Part shown: in pieces, positions 39,030 through 52,535 of the stretch | Layout: each line of letters starts with the position of its first letter | Numbering within the stretch: the stretch's first letter is position 1 | NCBI GenBank assembly: GCA_013398175.1 | Contig: VZRZ01000460.1 | Coordinates: 269,193-333,192 of the forward strand | DNA: 64,000 nt | Reading direction: 5' to 3' | Source of the DNA: Climacteris rufus | Taxonomy: Eukaryota; Chordata; Aves; Passeriformes; Climacteridae | The notes under the pieces: model-generated | The model's input: the letters and a program-made list of their open reading frames with translations, nothing else | What the model was told of the DNA's origin: nothing | The model's database searches: none | Position numbers and translations under genes: made by a program

Positions 39030-40440
39030 CCTAAACCCACACGCACACTCGCACACACGCACCCCGCCGCCGGTCCGGCCCCGGGGGGCACAGGCGCTCT
39101 CCGAGAGCCCGAGGGCCGCCGCAGGGCAGGCGCGCAGGCACAGCAGCCTCGATGCCACAGAGGGGCGAGAAGAAAGGCAGGGCCGCTGGCGGCGCGGATC
39201 CCCGCTCCCTGCCGCTGACACCCGCCGCTGCCAACTCCTCCTCTCCTCTAAATCATGCACCGAACAACATGGAAACATTCACCGCGGCGGCAGCAGCAGC
39301 GCTAGCCAGCCGAGCCGTCCCGCGCCCCGCTCTCCCGTTCCCTCGCCGCCGCCCGCAGCCTGCGCGATCCCCGACTGTCCCTGGCGGCCGCCGACACCCC
39401 CGCCGCCCTCCGACGCGACCACCCCCCGCTCGTGGAAGCGCTAATGCCCACTAATCCCTCCCCCGCCCCGCACACGCACACATCTCCCCGCCGCTCCCGC
39501 CCCCGGAGCGGGAGCACGGCTCCTGCGGTGTGGGCGAGACCGCTGCTGCCCGGCAGGAAGAGCTTCCCCGCGGCCGCCCCTCCTTCCCGGCGCCTCGGCT
39601 GCTCGTCCTTCTAAGCTGGGGGGTGGTTCGTGAGGGAGAGCGGGGCTCGCTGTCAGGGAGCTGCCCCTGTTCGGCTCCGCTCCGTTCGGTTCGGCCCTGC
39701 CCGTGCGGCCGAGAGAGCAGCGGGAAGGAAAAGGAAACGAGTGGACTGGCAGGCGCCGCGCTCGACCGGCTTTTAAATGGTTCGGCTCCGCGGGCGTGGT
39801 GCGGCAGGAATATGGCGGCCCGTCGCCCGCCGCCGCTCCCGCTCTCTCTCCGCCCCGCTGCGCGGTGGGGGCGAGCGGCCGGGGCAGCGGAGACGCCGCC
39901 CGCGCTGTGCCGCCCCCCAGGCCGCCCCGCCCGCCCTGCGGCGGCGGAGGAGGGAAGAGGAGGGAGGCGCGGGCAGAGGCTGGGCGGATTCTCACACCAA
40001 ATGGCCGCGAGGATCTCTGCCTGCTCCGGTTTGTCCTGCCGGTCAGCGCCTTCCCTATTGCCGTGTTTGCTTTCTCTTCCTTTGTTTCAATCGTGGGCAT
40101 ACGTTTTTACTCGGTTCCCATTCTAGGAGAGATGAGTTGCGTTGGCAGGGGCCGGCTGAAAGGAAGGAAGGGGTAGGGAGACGAAAATGCTTTATCCACC
40201 TTTGGCCGGAATGGGAAGGCAGAGCGGGACGCACGCACATCGCCAGGCAGCAGGAAGGTTTAGCGCCCTGGCACCCAGCCCTGCTGGGGAAGGCAAAGCC
40301 GTGCGTTCGGCTGGGACACCTCTCGGAGCGGCACCGGTGTGGCCGATACTCGGCTGCGGTGAGTTCTATGCGCCCCTCGCCTCAGCCCCTGTCTCAGACC
40401 CAGTCCCTGGAAAGCTGTCCATACGTAGCCTCCGGTAGCC
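39030..40440 (-). promoter_or_regulatory. GNAQ: CpG island, likely promoter and 5' UTR of the G-alpha gene
   Basis: The island is a dense CpG block of about 1.4 kb in AT-rich surroundings. It has several CCGCCC or GGGCGG Sp1-type boxes (for example near 39462, 39853 and 39925). It also has a YY1-type site AATATGGCGGC at 39809-39819 and a GTGTGGGCG EGR-like site near 39530. No TATA box stands out, as expected for a broad housekeeping-type promoter. Its position upstream of exon 2 on the minus strand, beside a gap that could hold exon 1, makes it the best promoter candidate. Long reading frames on both strands here are GC artefacts. The link to the gene is inference. Confidence 0.7.
40190..40364 (+). 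promoter_or_regulatory. Possible divergent noncoding first exon ending at a strong 5' splice site
   Basis: On the plus strand, CTGCG|GTGAGT at 40354-40364 is a near-consensus splice donor inside the right flank of the CpG island. A divergent transcript leaving a bidirectional promoter could use it. The start coordinate is nominal, and no open frame or acceptor was established. Confidence 0.3.
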
Positions 40441-43029
40441 CGTCAGGGTGATGGCATACAATCGACCAGAATGCAGGGACGCACCTGCATGTGGATCCAC
40501 CTTCTTGTGGATTCACAAAGTCCTCACAAAATTCCTACACCTGCACTTTCTTTGGCCACTTCCGTTTTAAGCTACTTGTATCTAGGAATGTTGCCACATA
40601 GGCTGGGCATCTGGTACTAGCCTAGGTAGTGGGTACAAGGGCACATCACTTTCCATCTTCTAGCTCCATGTGTAATGCTCTCTCCAGCACCTGCTGACAT
40701 CTGTTGTGAAACTCCCGTGCTCTTTTCTAAAAGTTTACACATGTATTGACAAAATTAATTCATTAAGGTCTGCCACAGAGAATAAGACATGAAGCAATTA
40801 AAAACAAACAAAAAAGAGAACAAAACCATCAGGAAAATAATATATTCAACCAATTTTTAGAGCATGAAAAAATTTATTACTTAAAAAAATGCATGATTTC
40901 CACATAGATCTACATTGTAGTAGTATATATAATGTATAAAAACGGTTAATACTAACTGGAATAATTTTTCTTTATTCTAGTCAATAGATGAGTTTTAGTC
41001 AACATTGTGTAGTTCCAGCTATTAATAATAGATTATAGTTCATTCAAAGCATATTCTTTATATTAAAACCTGTATGTATATAAGTGTATCTATATATTCA
41101 CTTATCTTATGTTCTGGTCCCAGATGCATTAATATTAAATGCAATTAAGATTTCTAAAGATTGAATTACACAGACAACAAACAGTAACAAAAAAGAGCAG
41201 GGATTGTTACTTCAAGAAACTAATTCTCAGAGTTTTCTAGATAAATACTTGAATTTTCTTCTAAATGCCAGAGTCCAAAAGAGTGAAGGTGAGTGGTAAA
41301 GGTCACAAGAAACACTTGCTGCATGGTTTGTGTGTGGTGTTCAAATCCACAGCAACCATCCCCAGGAATCACATCTTGAAAAAAGCATAGGAACAAGTCA
41401 ATGAGTTTCCAACCTTTAGGCAACTGAATCAATATCCCCGCATAACTGAGGGCACACCATTGTACTAAAAACCATAATATTCTGCAGTAGAAGTGGACTA
41501 AACTTTCTTAACCCTTTTATATTCTCAATATACAAGGCATGAACACAGTGTGTATCTCAAATGCAGAACAGTCATTTAATTTTGCATTTTTAACAAGAAA
41601 AGACACCCCATGGACCATAAATTTAATCTGTATGTACCATTCCTATTGGTATAACTGGACTTCAAATCTTTACAGAATAAATATCTTCAGATTTTTAATG
41701 GATGAGCCATCCAGTCCTGAATCTGGCATCAGCAGATAGCCATTACATGCTGTTTTACCCATTTGCTTCATGACTTAGTGGAAGTCAGAAGAACCCCATT
41801 ATGGACAATTACATGATAATAAACCTATGAGGAAATTTCTTTCCAGACCTCAATTCCATAATGGTTGGCTTTTGTTTAGAAATGTGAAACATCCTTTATA
41901 AATATTTTATCCTAATAACAACTATCAGTAAATGACAAGACATCTTTATTGCCCATACAGGTAATTAGATACTATAGATACTATCATACTGTTACCTAAT
42001 CCTGGACAGATACTTCCTGATAAACCTCCCCTGTAGCACTAATAATCTCATATTCCTCTATCCAAGTTGTCTCCAGTGCATGTGAGACATTTTAATGTTG
42101 CTTATGGCCACAGGAAATTAAAAGTGAGACTGACAGAAGGAGAAAAGACGGTATTAAACACCCTGCATCTTTGGTATTCTTACTCATTATACAGCAAAGA
42201 TTGGGAAACTACGGCTATGTTTTATCATCTCCATAACATTCTTTGCACTAATCTACCCCAGTTTTCAATTTCTTCCTTCCATATGCCTGCAGATATTTAT
42301 AGTCACCCTACTCTGTCTCTTCTACTTCAGACAGGTTTTCTGTGATGTTTTCACAGATTCCAAATGGCATCTGAACTTGGTACTCATATGACACTAAACC
42401 AGAAAATTGTGTATAGCAACATGATGGGATTTCCACAGTTAGTAAGCAACCCATCTTAAGCAATGGGATGTCTTGCAAGTGCTTTTTGGTTGCTATTGTG
42501 CATTAAGAAGATATTTTCACAGTGTTAAGCACAAGTACATCTCAATATTGTTTGTGAATGCTTCCAGTAAATTTAGAGGCCATCAGTATGTCTGAGTTGA
42601 GAAAATTATCCTTCCAGTATGCCGTCCTAATCAGGTTTTTGTTGGTTAGTTTTGTTTGGGTTGTTTTGCTTTTTTTTTATAGGGCAAAAAACCCCCACAA
42701 CCAAATAAAACCATCTACTGTTAAATGAATAACATCCAGTATTTGCAATTTCCTTCAGCTGGTATTATCAATTTGTTCCAGTGTGTGTTGTTACGACAAA
42801 TAATGTTCTGAATGTTTCTCATTGTTACTTATGTCATAGTAAAAGTTGCTGCCTTCCAGGGTGCTGAGGTACACGCTAATGATTAAGGAAGGGTTAACTC
42901 CCCCGTTTTTTCACCTGATTTATGTGAAATTTTAGAAACTTGTCTCCTTCTACCTGTTGGCATGCCGAGGTTCTTATGGATGACCTATTTCTGAAAAAGC
43001 CTAAGCATTTTTCGAAACGCTTTTTTTCT
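40441..43029. other. Intergenic DNA, no gene seen
   Basis: It is AT-rich with no recognisable exon. A G/T-rich tract with a T run lies at 42630-42690, opposite an A/C-rich stretch at 42685-42715. Polyadenylation-like and TATA-like words occur at background frequency. Confidence 0.4.
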
Positions 43030-43275
43030 TCAGACTCCGCTCGTAACATTACATCCCAGCAGCAGGGCGGTGCTGCTCAGAGAAGCGCGCACGGCACGGC
43101 CAGCGCAGCGCGGCGCAGCACAGCGCGCTGCCGGACGCGCCACTCCAGGACTGAGCATCCCCGCCAGAACCCTCCCCGCTGCCGCCCACGGACACCGCCC
43201 GCTCCGGCACAGCGGGCTGGCAGCCACATGGCTTGGCTCCTTGAGTGGCCACGGAACTGATCCTGGCGTATTGTC
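43030..43275. promoter_or_regulatory. Small isolated CpG-rich patch
   Basis: About 245 bp are rich in CpG (a dense CGCG/GCGC block at 43085-43140), with AT-rich DNA on both sides. It is 2.6 kb outside the main CpG island. It could be an alternative promoter, a noncoding first exon or an enhancer. No LTR ends or coding similarity were seen, and the reading frames on both strands look like GC artefacts. Confidence 0.5.
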
Positions 43276-46200
43276 TTCGGTGGGAATTTTTTTGGTCGTT
43301 AGGGTGTTTTTCCCAGAGTTTGTTGTTAGTTTAAGGATTTGCATTGTCTTTCACAAAGTTTCGGTTGACCCTTCAAGCCTTCTCAAGGAAAACGTCTAGT
43401 AGGCACAGTGAGATCCAGACCACCACTTCTGTGGGAATAAGCTGCTGGATCACCTGCATGAGCCAGTTGTTCCCTTATTGTTCTGCACAAGTCTCGTGGA
43501 ACAGGATCATAAATTTCAGCCCTGAAATAAAAAAACAAAACCCAACCCAAAGCAAAAAATCCTACCGTCCTTGACATAGCCACATGACACAAATTATATT
43601 AATAAATTGGTAGAGTATGAATTGATACTAAAGCAATACGGCCACTCACTGAAAAGGACTACTTGAGTCTTCAGTATTGGCACCTGCTGTTTCTCTGATG
43701 ACTTTTGTTCTCTTGCTTATCTACTGCTTTTACCGTGAAATGGATGCCAATTAGGGATCCACGCTATCTTATTTGTAGTGGTATTATTTGACAATTATAT
43801 AGATTAAAATCTCCTCCCAAAAGCTTCAGCAAAGCCTGTGATCAAGGGTTCAGCCTAGGATCTAGTGTGGGGGATACTAGTCTTCCACCTCTGTCACCTA
43901 TATTATAAACTCATATTTTGGCATCATAAAAATACTATTGTTTCTGACTAAAGACTTTTAATGTATATTTATTATGTTCATCACATTCAAGCACATTTTT
44001 CTTTCAACTTATTGAATTTTTAACAAAGTAGTTTTTATTCTTTATGAGTTTCTTACTTTTCTGCAAATCCAAAATAAGTTATTCATCTATATAATCACAC
44101 ATGTTTATTAACCTATTTTGACTTTATGTAATGTCTAGTTCACTTGCAGTCAGTAGGTCTTCTCACGCTTTGCCGGGTTAGCAGCATTATATGTATGGAT
44201 TATTTATCTAAGACTTCAAACATTCCTTTTCTATTCTAGCTTTTACTCTTCTCCTACAGTCTGCTCTTGGATATATGCTTCCTAATTCTGATTTAATTTA
44301 AGTTTCATAGCCTAGGAACTCCATAAATTTTCAGGGAATTACACTGTTTTTCATTATGATACAGATACTACCACAGCAGTAGTATCAGACCCTGAGCTGC
44401 CTTTTAGATATTTAACATACACATTGTAATGCTGTGACTTCTCCAGTTTGTTCAGTGACTGTTTCAGAAACAGTCTGACCATGAGAAAGCATGAACTGTA
44501 TCTTAGTTCTTGCTATGTCACAAGACAGGGAGGCAAGAGCTACACAGTACCCAGACAGAGTGTTGCTTTTGGTATTTAATTGAAAAATATTATTTATAAA
44601 TCCTTTAATCATCCAAAGAGTGTGTGAGTTGAGGTTATTTTCTTGCAATCCAAAGTACAGAAGGACTACAGATAACTGTCTCATTGGCTAAAATGAAAGA
44701 CTGCTCCAAAATCAAAGCATGCTTCAATACTTTTCACAATCTTACACCAAAGATCTAAATGTATGTAAAGTGGAAGTTATTTTTTTCAGTGAATGTGAAC
44801 ACAAATAGAAAATAAATATCCACTTTTGTGTAAAAGTACCTAATAAAATTGCCTTTTCAAGATGCAATTCATACAAAAATTCACTGTAAGAATTTAGAAG
44901 CCTTGGTAATTAATTCTGTACTTTGTATATGCTTCACATCTTATATTAATAGGAGCATCAATAGGAGCATCTAAATTTTTTGCACATTACTACTAAATCT
45001 CTTAATGAAAAACATAAGGAAATGTCTGAATGATAAGTGACATAAGGATAAAAGTTATGACCTAGTGAACTGCATTTTAAGATGAACAATGAAATTATTT
45101 TTATTGATATATATAATTTTAAAAAATTAGAACAGAAGTCCATCAGGACACCATTTCCAGTATTTTTGGTTTTAAAGTGAATGCAGAGAAGCATCTTAAG
45201 GCAACAGGTGGTCAATGTTTTCCTTTAAGTTGGAAGCACAGTAATAGGGGAGGTATCTTTCTTTCTCTATATGAAAATCTATTAGGAAAGCTTGTGGTAC
45301 TTAGAAAAAATGGCCCTCATTAAGTCTTATGTAAAGCCATCACAAATACTTGAAAACAGTGGTATTCTCACAGAAATATTTAAAATAATGGGGAAACTGA
45401 GTTAGAAGATAGCAAAATAATTGGCTTCCATTTGATACTTCAGCAGGAATTGAGGCACTGAGTTACGTACTGAAGTAAAAATGTGGGTTGAATTGTAAGC
45501 CTCATTTTATAACTACAGTTACAGTCATATAACTTTAATTATAACCATAACCTCAGTTTATATAACTATAACCTTAGATAGCCAGGCAGTATGTTTTGTG
45601 AGCCAGTATGGGATGATTTGTTAACTTGAACTTAGGCAGAAATGGAAAAAATTCTCATGCCCGAGATGCACAGCTAATAGTAGCAGTGCAGTGATTGCTG
45701 TTATTTGTCAAATTCCCCTGTAGTTAACATGGAATTTAGATAATGCTCCATACTCTTAAGGAAGATTTATGAAACTATAATAATATTCGAGGGAATGATG
45801 GAAATTTATTAGTAGGGAAACGGATATAATTTGTTTCCTTTGTCCTAAGAGACAGAGAAAAGAGACTTTTCAACACTTAGAAAATGCAGCTTTGGACATA
45901 CATAGAGAGTTCTATAGACTGCGAAGATGGTTTAAACACAGATTTGGATAAAAAACATGTATTACCCTGGTATGGGTATAATAGGGAAGCACTTTGTCAG
46001 GGTACTTTATTTCTCTGAGAATGTTTTCTAATCTGGTTGTATTTTGAATTGTGAGTTTGCATTACCTTCCATAGAATCTAAACAGAAATCCTCTGAAGTT
46101 GCAGTTTTGTTTTAGTGGTTATATATTTGAAGATATTGCAAGAAGTTAGTTTTTTTACTCCAAAATTAAGAATGTTTAATGAAACTAAAACTTTGAAAAT

Positions 46201-48094
46201 ACTGGTAAATTTTCAGAATAATCAGTGGTTAAATTTTAGTTTGGCTACTGACAGCAATTGTAGCTGTATTTTGAATTATATAGCATATTCAAACCTCTTG
46301 TGTTTATGGGGAAAAACTTGTCATCAATACCTGCTTCTGTTAAGAAACTAGTCATGATTCTATGAGATTTACCAGGAAAAAAAAGCGTTGAGCTCCCCCT
46401 ACCGTTGTACTGTGTACAAAAAGATGGAAAACCTGAATTTTGTTCTGATGGGTAAAATGTCAGATAGATAAAAGAGGAATTTAACAATAAAGAAATACCA
46501 TTTTCAGTTTCTGGTGCTGTTAACAGTGGAGAAATCCTGAGTATTTAAGTTGTTTTCCAAGTTGTTAATACTCCAAAGTTTTTTGGCATTCATAGCATAA
46601 TGTGTGAGAATGTATACTTTGACATATAACAGTTTTCCAAGTTCCAAGTGCAAAGATATGATTTATTGTTTGTGTATGCATACAGTTAATCTTGTTCCAT
46701 TTACATGAAATTGGTGGATCATAGAACTAGTTAAACATTGATGCATTCGTACAAGTGATGAATTTACTTTCCCACATAGATTTCAAAAAGCTATTATTTT
46801 TTCAGCTGAGTGATTTGGAAACTCCCTCTGCAATGTATAATAAATTAATACTGGCAAATCTACTTTTTTAGTTCCTTTACACCATTGTCATCGCAAGTTA
46901 CAAAGAGTACTTTGAGAATTAGAAGTTTGATCCATATACATATTGACATGTCAAATACTTTTCACTGAAAGTGTTTAATCTCATAGTGGCCAGATTTGTT
47001 TATAATATAGTTGCTGAGCTCAAGATCATCATCAGTGGTCACGATCAAAGCATTTTTGTCTGTTTATTAGTATTTATTTCGTAAGACTTACTTTATTCCA
47101 GAAAAAACCTGTCTCTGCACATAGACTGAGCTTTATTTGGAGTTCTGTGCTTTCTTTAACAGCTGCAAAATATTAATGTGCTGGTTATTTCAAGTGTTGT
47201 TATACCAATTCTCATTAAAAGTTTCTGCTAGGCTCTTTATAGGTGATCTTAGGGTGGTAAAAGTATTAGTAAAAAAAAAATTACAATTAGTATTTAAAAA
47301 AATAAAGGCAAAATGCTTTCTAGTGTATCATATATAAATATTGGTACTTCTCCTTAGATTTCCCTATGGAGTTCAAAATTCTTCTAATGAAATAGTTGTT
47401 CTTTTTTGGCATTCTGATTTCCAAAATGTAAAGCAATACATCTTACATCTCCTCAGGCGGTGGGCACTCCATGTTCATGCAGCATTGAACCGTGCACTGA
47501 CAGATTTTCCCATAGCATACTGCACAGAGCAGATCCTGTCTGGGGGGAGAAGCTCACCCTTTCAGTCATTTGAGGTCATATTTAACTTCCTTATAAGAAA
47601 ACAATTCTGTTTAAGGGCAAGGCCATACAGGAGGTATCATGCCAGTGCTGAGCAGGATCTGCCTGCAGGGGTGAAGTGTCTAAAGTCAATGTTAGGTGCA
47701 GTGTACAGTGGTCTCCCAATCAGGATCAAAACATTCTGTCCCTTGATCCACATACATTTTACCTTTCACAAATTTATGTTGTAATTTACAAGCTGTATTA
47801 ATAACATATGGGATTCTCAAGTGCAAGTTCCAATAGGGGAAATGTGGCTTCTTCAAGACCACCAGCTCCTCAAGTTTAACGTCCTCTGCAGGGATCCCAG
47901 TACAGTACTTACTTGCACTCTTTTCAGTGATTGCATTGCTCCTTTGTGATAGTTTATGAGAAAATAAACCACTAAGCCAAAATGATTGTTTCTTGATGCC
48001 ACTTTGTGGTCTCATTAGAGAGAGAGTGCTCCAAGGTTCATGAAGACATTTGTTTTTATCCTCAGATCATTCACAACTTTTCTGTTCCATACAT
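43276..48094. other. Intergenic DNA, no gene confirmed
   Basis: This is mostly AT-rich unique sequence. The segment 45500-45580 has repeated ATAACTATAAC-like words. At 47341-48015 two overlapping reading frames of 147 codons (plus) and 107 codons (minus) occur; neither has a domain I recognise. A duplicated GGAGCATCAATAGGAGCATC lies at 44951. Confidence 0.4.
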
Positions 48095-48534
48095 CGTCCA
48101 GAGAAGGGCAATGAAGCTGGTGAAGTGTCTAAAGTCATTTGAGGAGCAGCTGAGGGATCTGGAGTTGTTTAGCTTGGGGAAAAGGAGGCTCATGGGTGAC
48201 CTTATTACACCCTACAACCACCTGAAAGGAGGCTATAGCCAAGTGAGGTCAGCCTCTTCTCCAGGCAACTAGTGACAGCATGAGAGGACAATCTCAAGCT
48301 TCACTAGGGGAGGTTCAGACTGGACTGTAGGAGGATTTTCTTCCCAGAAAGGGTTGTTATACACTAGAACAGGCTGCCTAGGGAGGAGTTGTGAAGTCAT
48401 CCATCCCTGGAGGTGTTTAAGAAAAGACTGGATGTGGCACTTTGTGCCGTGGTCTAGTTGACAGGGTGGTGTCTGTTCAAAGGTTGGATTTGATGATCTC
48501 AGAGGTCTTTTCCAACTAATTGATTCTGTGATCA
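48095..48534 (+). mobile_element. CR1 LINE, 3' fragment
   Basis: It runs from CCAGAGAAGGGCAATGAAGC (ORF2 end) through TTTAGCTTGGGGAAAAGGAG to the 3' tail TTTTCCAACTAATTGATTCTG. It is about 440 bp, 5'-truncated and frame-broken. Confidence 0.9.
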
Positions 48535-50634
48535 TGTAAAGTACAATTTAACTGCAGTTTTAATTCTATTTTCCTGCTGTTTAAGTGCTCAGTTAATCTT
48601 CTTCTTTTACCTTAATGATTACTATTGCTCTATATTTTCCTTTATGAATGGAAAAAAACAGCTTCATGGTCTTCATGAAGGATTTACCAAGTCCTGCGTT
48701 GAGGCTTACATTGTTTATAATATTTCAAACAGCTGACCATGCTAAGAACAGCCAGTTCTAGTACTGAGCTAAGAGTATTTGTTGCTAGAATTCTGTGTTA
48801 TAAAATGTAGACCCTACTGTTTGTTTAATCTGTTACATTCCCATTTTGTCTCCATTGCCCCATTTGACCACTTTGTTCATGTCATATATTTTTGTGCATT
48901 AGTACCAGATCTGTTTTGTCATGCATGTGAATAGACAGCAATGAATAGTTTAGGACTATATTTCCATTTGTCTGTAATTCTATTTAGTGTCCAGACCATT
49001 GGGATTCCAATCCTAATGGATAGTAGTTGTAACAGAAATACATACATACATATGCAAAGCCATGTGTGCTAATACAGGTATTTCATCAGTAGAAGTTCTC
49101 TCTCCAGGTATGTTTCCTTCCCTCTGCCATAGCAAAACCTTCCCTCTATTCACATAGAGCACCTAGACAGGAGTAGAACTCACTCTGGAGAAAACGTCAG
49201 CCATGCTACATATAAGCACAGAGTAACTCATGTCACATTTACATGCATCACTATTAGTAAAAGTTCACCATAAGTTATCAGCTCCTTTATTTACTAAGTA
49301 AATATGACTTGTTTGATTCAGGAAATTGTTCCCTCAGTGAATATTTGGCATCTGTTTTGCTTCTGACTGTCCATTTTTTTGACATCCTTTTAGCACCTAC
49401 CACGTTCACAACCTCTAAGAAGCTCACTCCTTTGAAGGAGCTTCCCAGTAGACACATTCTGTGTAATAGTCTCTGTGATGACTGTTTTATAGGAATGCTT
49501 CTAGAGACTTAATCAGAGTTTTTTATTTAGAAATTACAATAAAGATCATAGAGATTAATTTACCTTTACACATTGACTTTTGTGGCCACATGCCACCAGC
49601 TGAATTTTTATTAACTTTGATTACTCATTGTGATACTAAAAATTCAGCAAAATTGCAAAGGTGTTCAAGTGTGCTGAATTATTTTCTGATTAAAGCCTCA
49701 CAGAGACTCATATAGGTTTTGTTTCATGAGACACCATTTGAAGTGAAGGTTTACCTTTGCAGTAAAAACACTGTTTGATTTATAACCTGTTACCTGTTTA
49801 GCATGAACAGTTTAATATTTCAGACTTTAAGAAACATTCATAATGCATACGCTATAAAAAAAATGCTACCTTTAATTGTAAACTTCAGTAATGCAGGACA
49901 TAGAGAGAAGGTGTTTTTTCCTACACTAAGAGCAATATCTGTTTAGAAATCCTGACTATCTACTCCTTAAGTAGCAATAAACAATGAACAGCAGTGTAAA
50001 ATTGGTTTAAAATAGTAAATGTAAATATATTTGATGAATTAAATATTTTTAAATTGTATTTTATTGCATATGATATGGCAACAGATTGCTATTCCTAATC
50101 ACACTCATTTTTTTTGTGCATCATAAAAATAAAAAATATCTGCTGTGATGTAATAATTGCAAAACACTTGGTTGTAGACTCCACTTTACTCACAGATTTA
50201 CATGTATGAATAGAAGTGAAATTATCTTTTAAAATGTTTTGCTAATATAAGCTGCAAAGCAAAAAGCCAATGGAAAAGGCCTTATCTTGTCTTCCTAACA
50301 GTTTCTCTTACGTTTAGATATTGGAGAATTGAAATACTTGATTCCTGGTATTAAAGCTAGCTGTACTGTAGAAAAAAAACCCTGAGTCTACATATATAAA
50401 GTGCTGAAAAACCTGGCATAGCTGAAAAAGCAGAAAGTCAAGCTCCATCTGAAAGTATATTTATTTCCCTAGGATAATTCTAAATATAAAGAACTCTGGT
50501 CAGCAGATATAAGTATATAAGATATTGAAAAACTACAGGTGGATTGGCAGTCAATAGTTTACTAATTATATAGAATGATAGAAAGATAGAAGGATTTTTG
50601 TATAAGCCTACAACACATGTCTTAAATATTACGT
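48535..50634. other. Intergenic DNA, no gene seen
   Basis: It is AT-rich, without exon, RNA gene or recognised repeat. Confidence 0.4.
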
Positions 50635-50937
50635 GCCTGCAAAAAAGTCACTTGCCAGCCTGTCTCTGATGTCAGGTAAGGGGTCTGCCAGCCTCAAGGT
50701 GTAACCTTGAGAGGCATCCCTACTCAAGAGAAGATGGCCACTGCACAGCCAACTGCTGTGGAGAGAGAGCTCAACAGGCTCTGGTGGTTGCTCATATTTA
50801 TAGCGTGGTTGATTCATAGTCAGATTTTCTGCTGTATTCATGGAGTTTTGGCTGCTTATTAGCTCAGACTACAGCCAAACTGTTTTCGGAGGGTGGGAGG
50901 GGGGGACTGGTGATAAATTTCACCGATAGCCTTACAC
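50635..50937 (-). mobile_element. Probable LTR, minus orientation, ends uncertain
   Basis: Read on the minus strand, a TGTGTAAGGC start is followed by a C-rich stretch. A TATA box CTATAAAT follows (plus-strand 50797-50803), then a GC-richer downstream part ending in GCAGGCA. A hairpin CTCAAGG-TGTAA-CCTTGAG lies at 50693-50711, within the presumed R/U5. The promoter-then-structured-leader layout and TG...CA ends suggest an LTR. I could not find a target duplication or an AATAAA, so both ends are provisional. Confidence 0.4.
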
Positions 50938-52535
50938 AATAGGACTAACTTTGGTTAGATCTACTTGCTGAGAATCTGCCAGGACCAAAGTTCAGTTAGC
51001 TCAAACAGGAGGAGTGCATTTGTCACACAGTGTAGATCTGGGTTACTTCACAGGATCATGACCTATTGGATTACAATGAAGACTCCTGTTGCTGCTGGGA
51101 ATTCAGTGTAACCCCCTTCATAAATACACAGAACTCCAATTCATAGGAAAAAAAATTTTCTCCCACTGCTGGAAGCAGATTCCATGATCCGGCTGCTTGA
51201 ATGGTCAGGGGCTTTTTGTGATGTTCCAGCCTAAATGTGTTTGCCCACGGACTGTTTATTTACAATGTAGGGGATACAGGAATTCATCAGGACACTATGC
51301 CCAGGTCCTTGTCTCTTTCAGAATCCATTTCTAAGGTACTTTATCATAACTTGATTTGTATATGTTTTCTTGGAATCTAGATAGCTACTTGGATCAACAG
51401 AATTAGCTACCCAATATTAGCCAAATACTGTCTAAATCCCCAACTCAGCAGCTTTCTGCTGTTGAAGAAAATGCGTGAACTTCTTTGAGCACACTGACTT
51501 CATTAGCACTTGCACTCCTATTTAGGTAGTACAGAAAGATATTTTCTCTGTATAGTAAATTTTAGCAACAGCATCAACACGAATAATAACTCTGATCAAT
51601 TTGAGCCAAAAAAGGAATATCTCTCATTACTAGACAGGAGGAAAAAAAAATTGAACAGTTATTACCTGCCTGACAAAAAAAAATCATACTCCATATTAAA
51701 GCTGTTTATTTTCCACAAAATTAAATGCTAGGCTGTCAATTAATTTGATTAGGAAAACCTAAAGTTAGGAAGAAAACCCACCTGTAAAGAAAGACTGAAA
51801 TATGATAGAAGATTGTTAAGCAAATATGGTTCCAAATAGGCATGCCTTCTCAGGGAGTTTTTGAAATATGTCATAGTAGAACATTTGATCTTGGGTCAGA
51901 GAGCATCACTGTAGTCTTCACAATGATGTCATGTCGTGGCAGTGGAAGAGACCTTGTTATCTACTTATTCATGGCAAGAGCCATTTCATTCAAACCACTT
52001 CTCAGGTGCTTTGATTCATTCCTGCCTTACTTTCCCACTCTTGTCAGGATTGCATACTTGCACGTCTCTACATATGTCTTCCCAGCTCTAGCTTTGCTTG
52101 CTCTCTCTCTCCCTCTTTTTTCCTTTTGTCCCCCTTTTTTTAATGAAACCATCACTGAAGATAGATATACCTAGCTTTTCTTTACTACTCAGTGCAAGAT
52201 ATTCTCATCTTATACTCTTTGAGATAAGCAGTCATTAGCAGTATAACCTCTTACAACCATGACAGCAATTGTCTAACAAAAAATTATGTAAAAAATCAGG
52301 CTGTTATTGCTGTTTACTTTGTATATGTTTCATTCACTGTATTTCTAAGTTTGCTTTGCTCTTCTGACCTGGCTAGAAATACAGTGGGCAGTAGCTACTT
52401 TCTTAATCAGCTTTTCCCTTTCAGGAAAAATTACACTTTCATTAACAATTGCTCTACATAGTCTCTAGGAATGCTGTTCCAGCAGAAATCCATTTGCCTC
52501 CATTATACAGATAACAGTTATCTCTAAAGATACAC
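50938..52535. other. Intergenic DNA, no gene seen
   Basis: No gene was recognised. The part at 51150-51310 has the look of a diverged dispersed repeat, but I could not assign it to a family. Confidence 0.35.

Noticed and set aside
38367..39444. Very long reading frames across the N run
   Set aside because: They are produced by unknown bases translated without stops and are not evidence of coding.
39441..40451. Reading frames of about 200 codons on both strands in the CpG island
   Set aside because: GC-rich DNA lacks stop codons by composition. The translations are Pro/Arg/Ala-rich without domains, and both strands are equally open.
51150..51310. Possible dispersed repeat
   Set aside because: It looks repeat-like, but I could not tie it to a family or define its ends.
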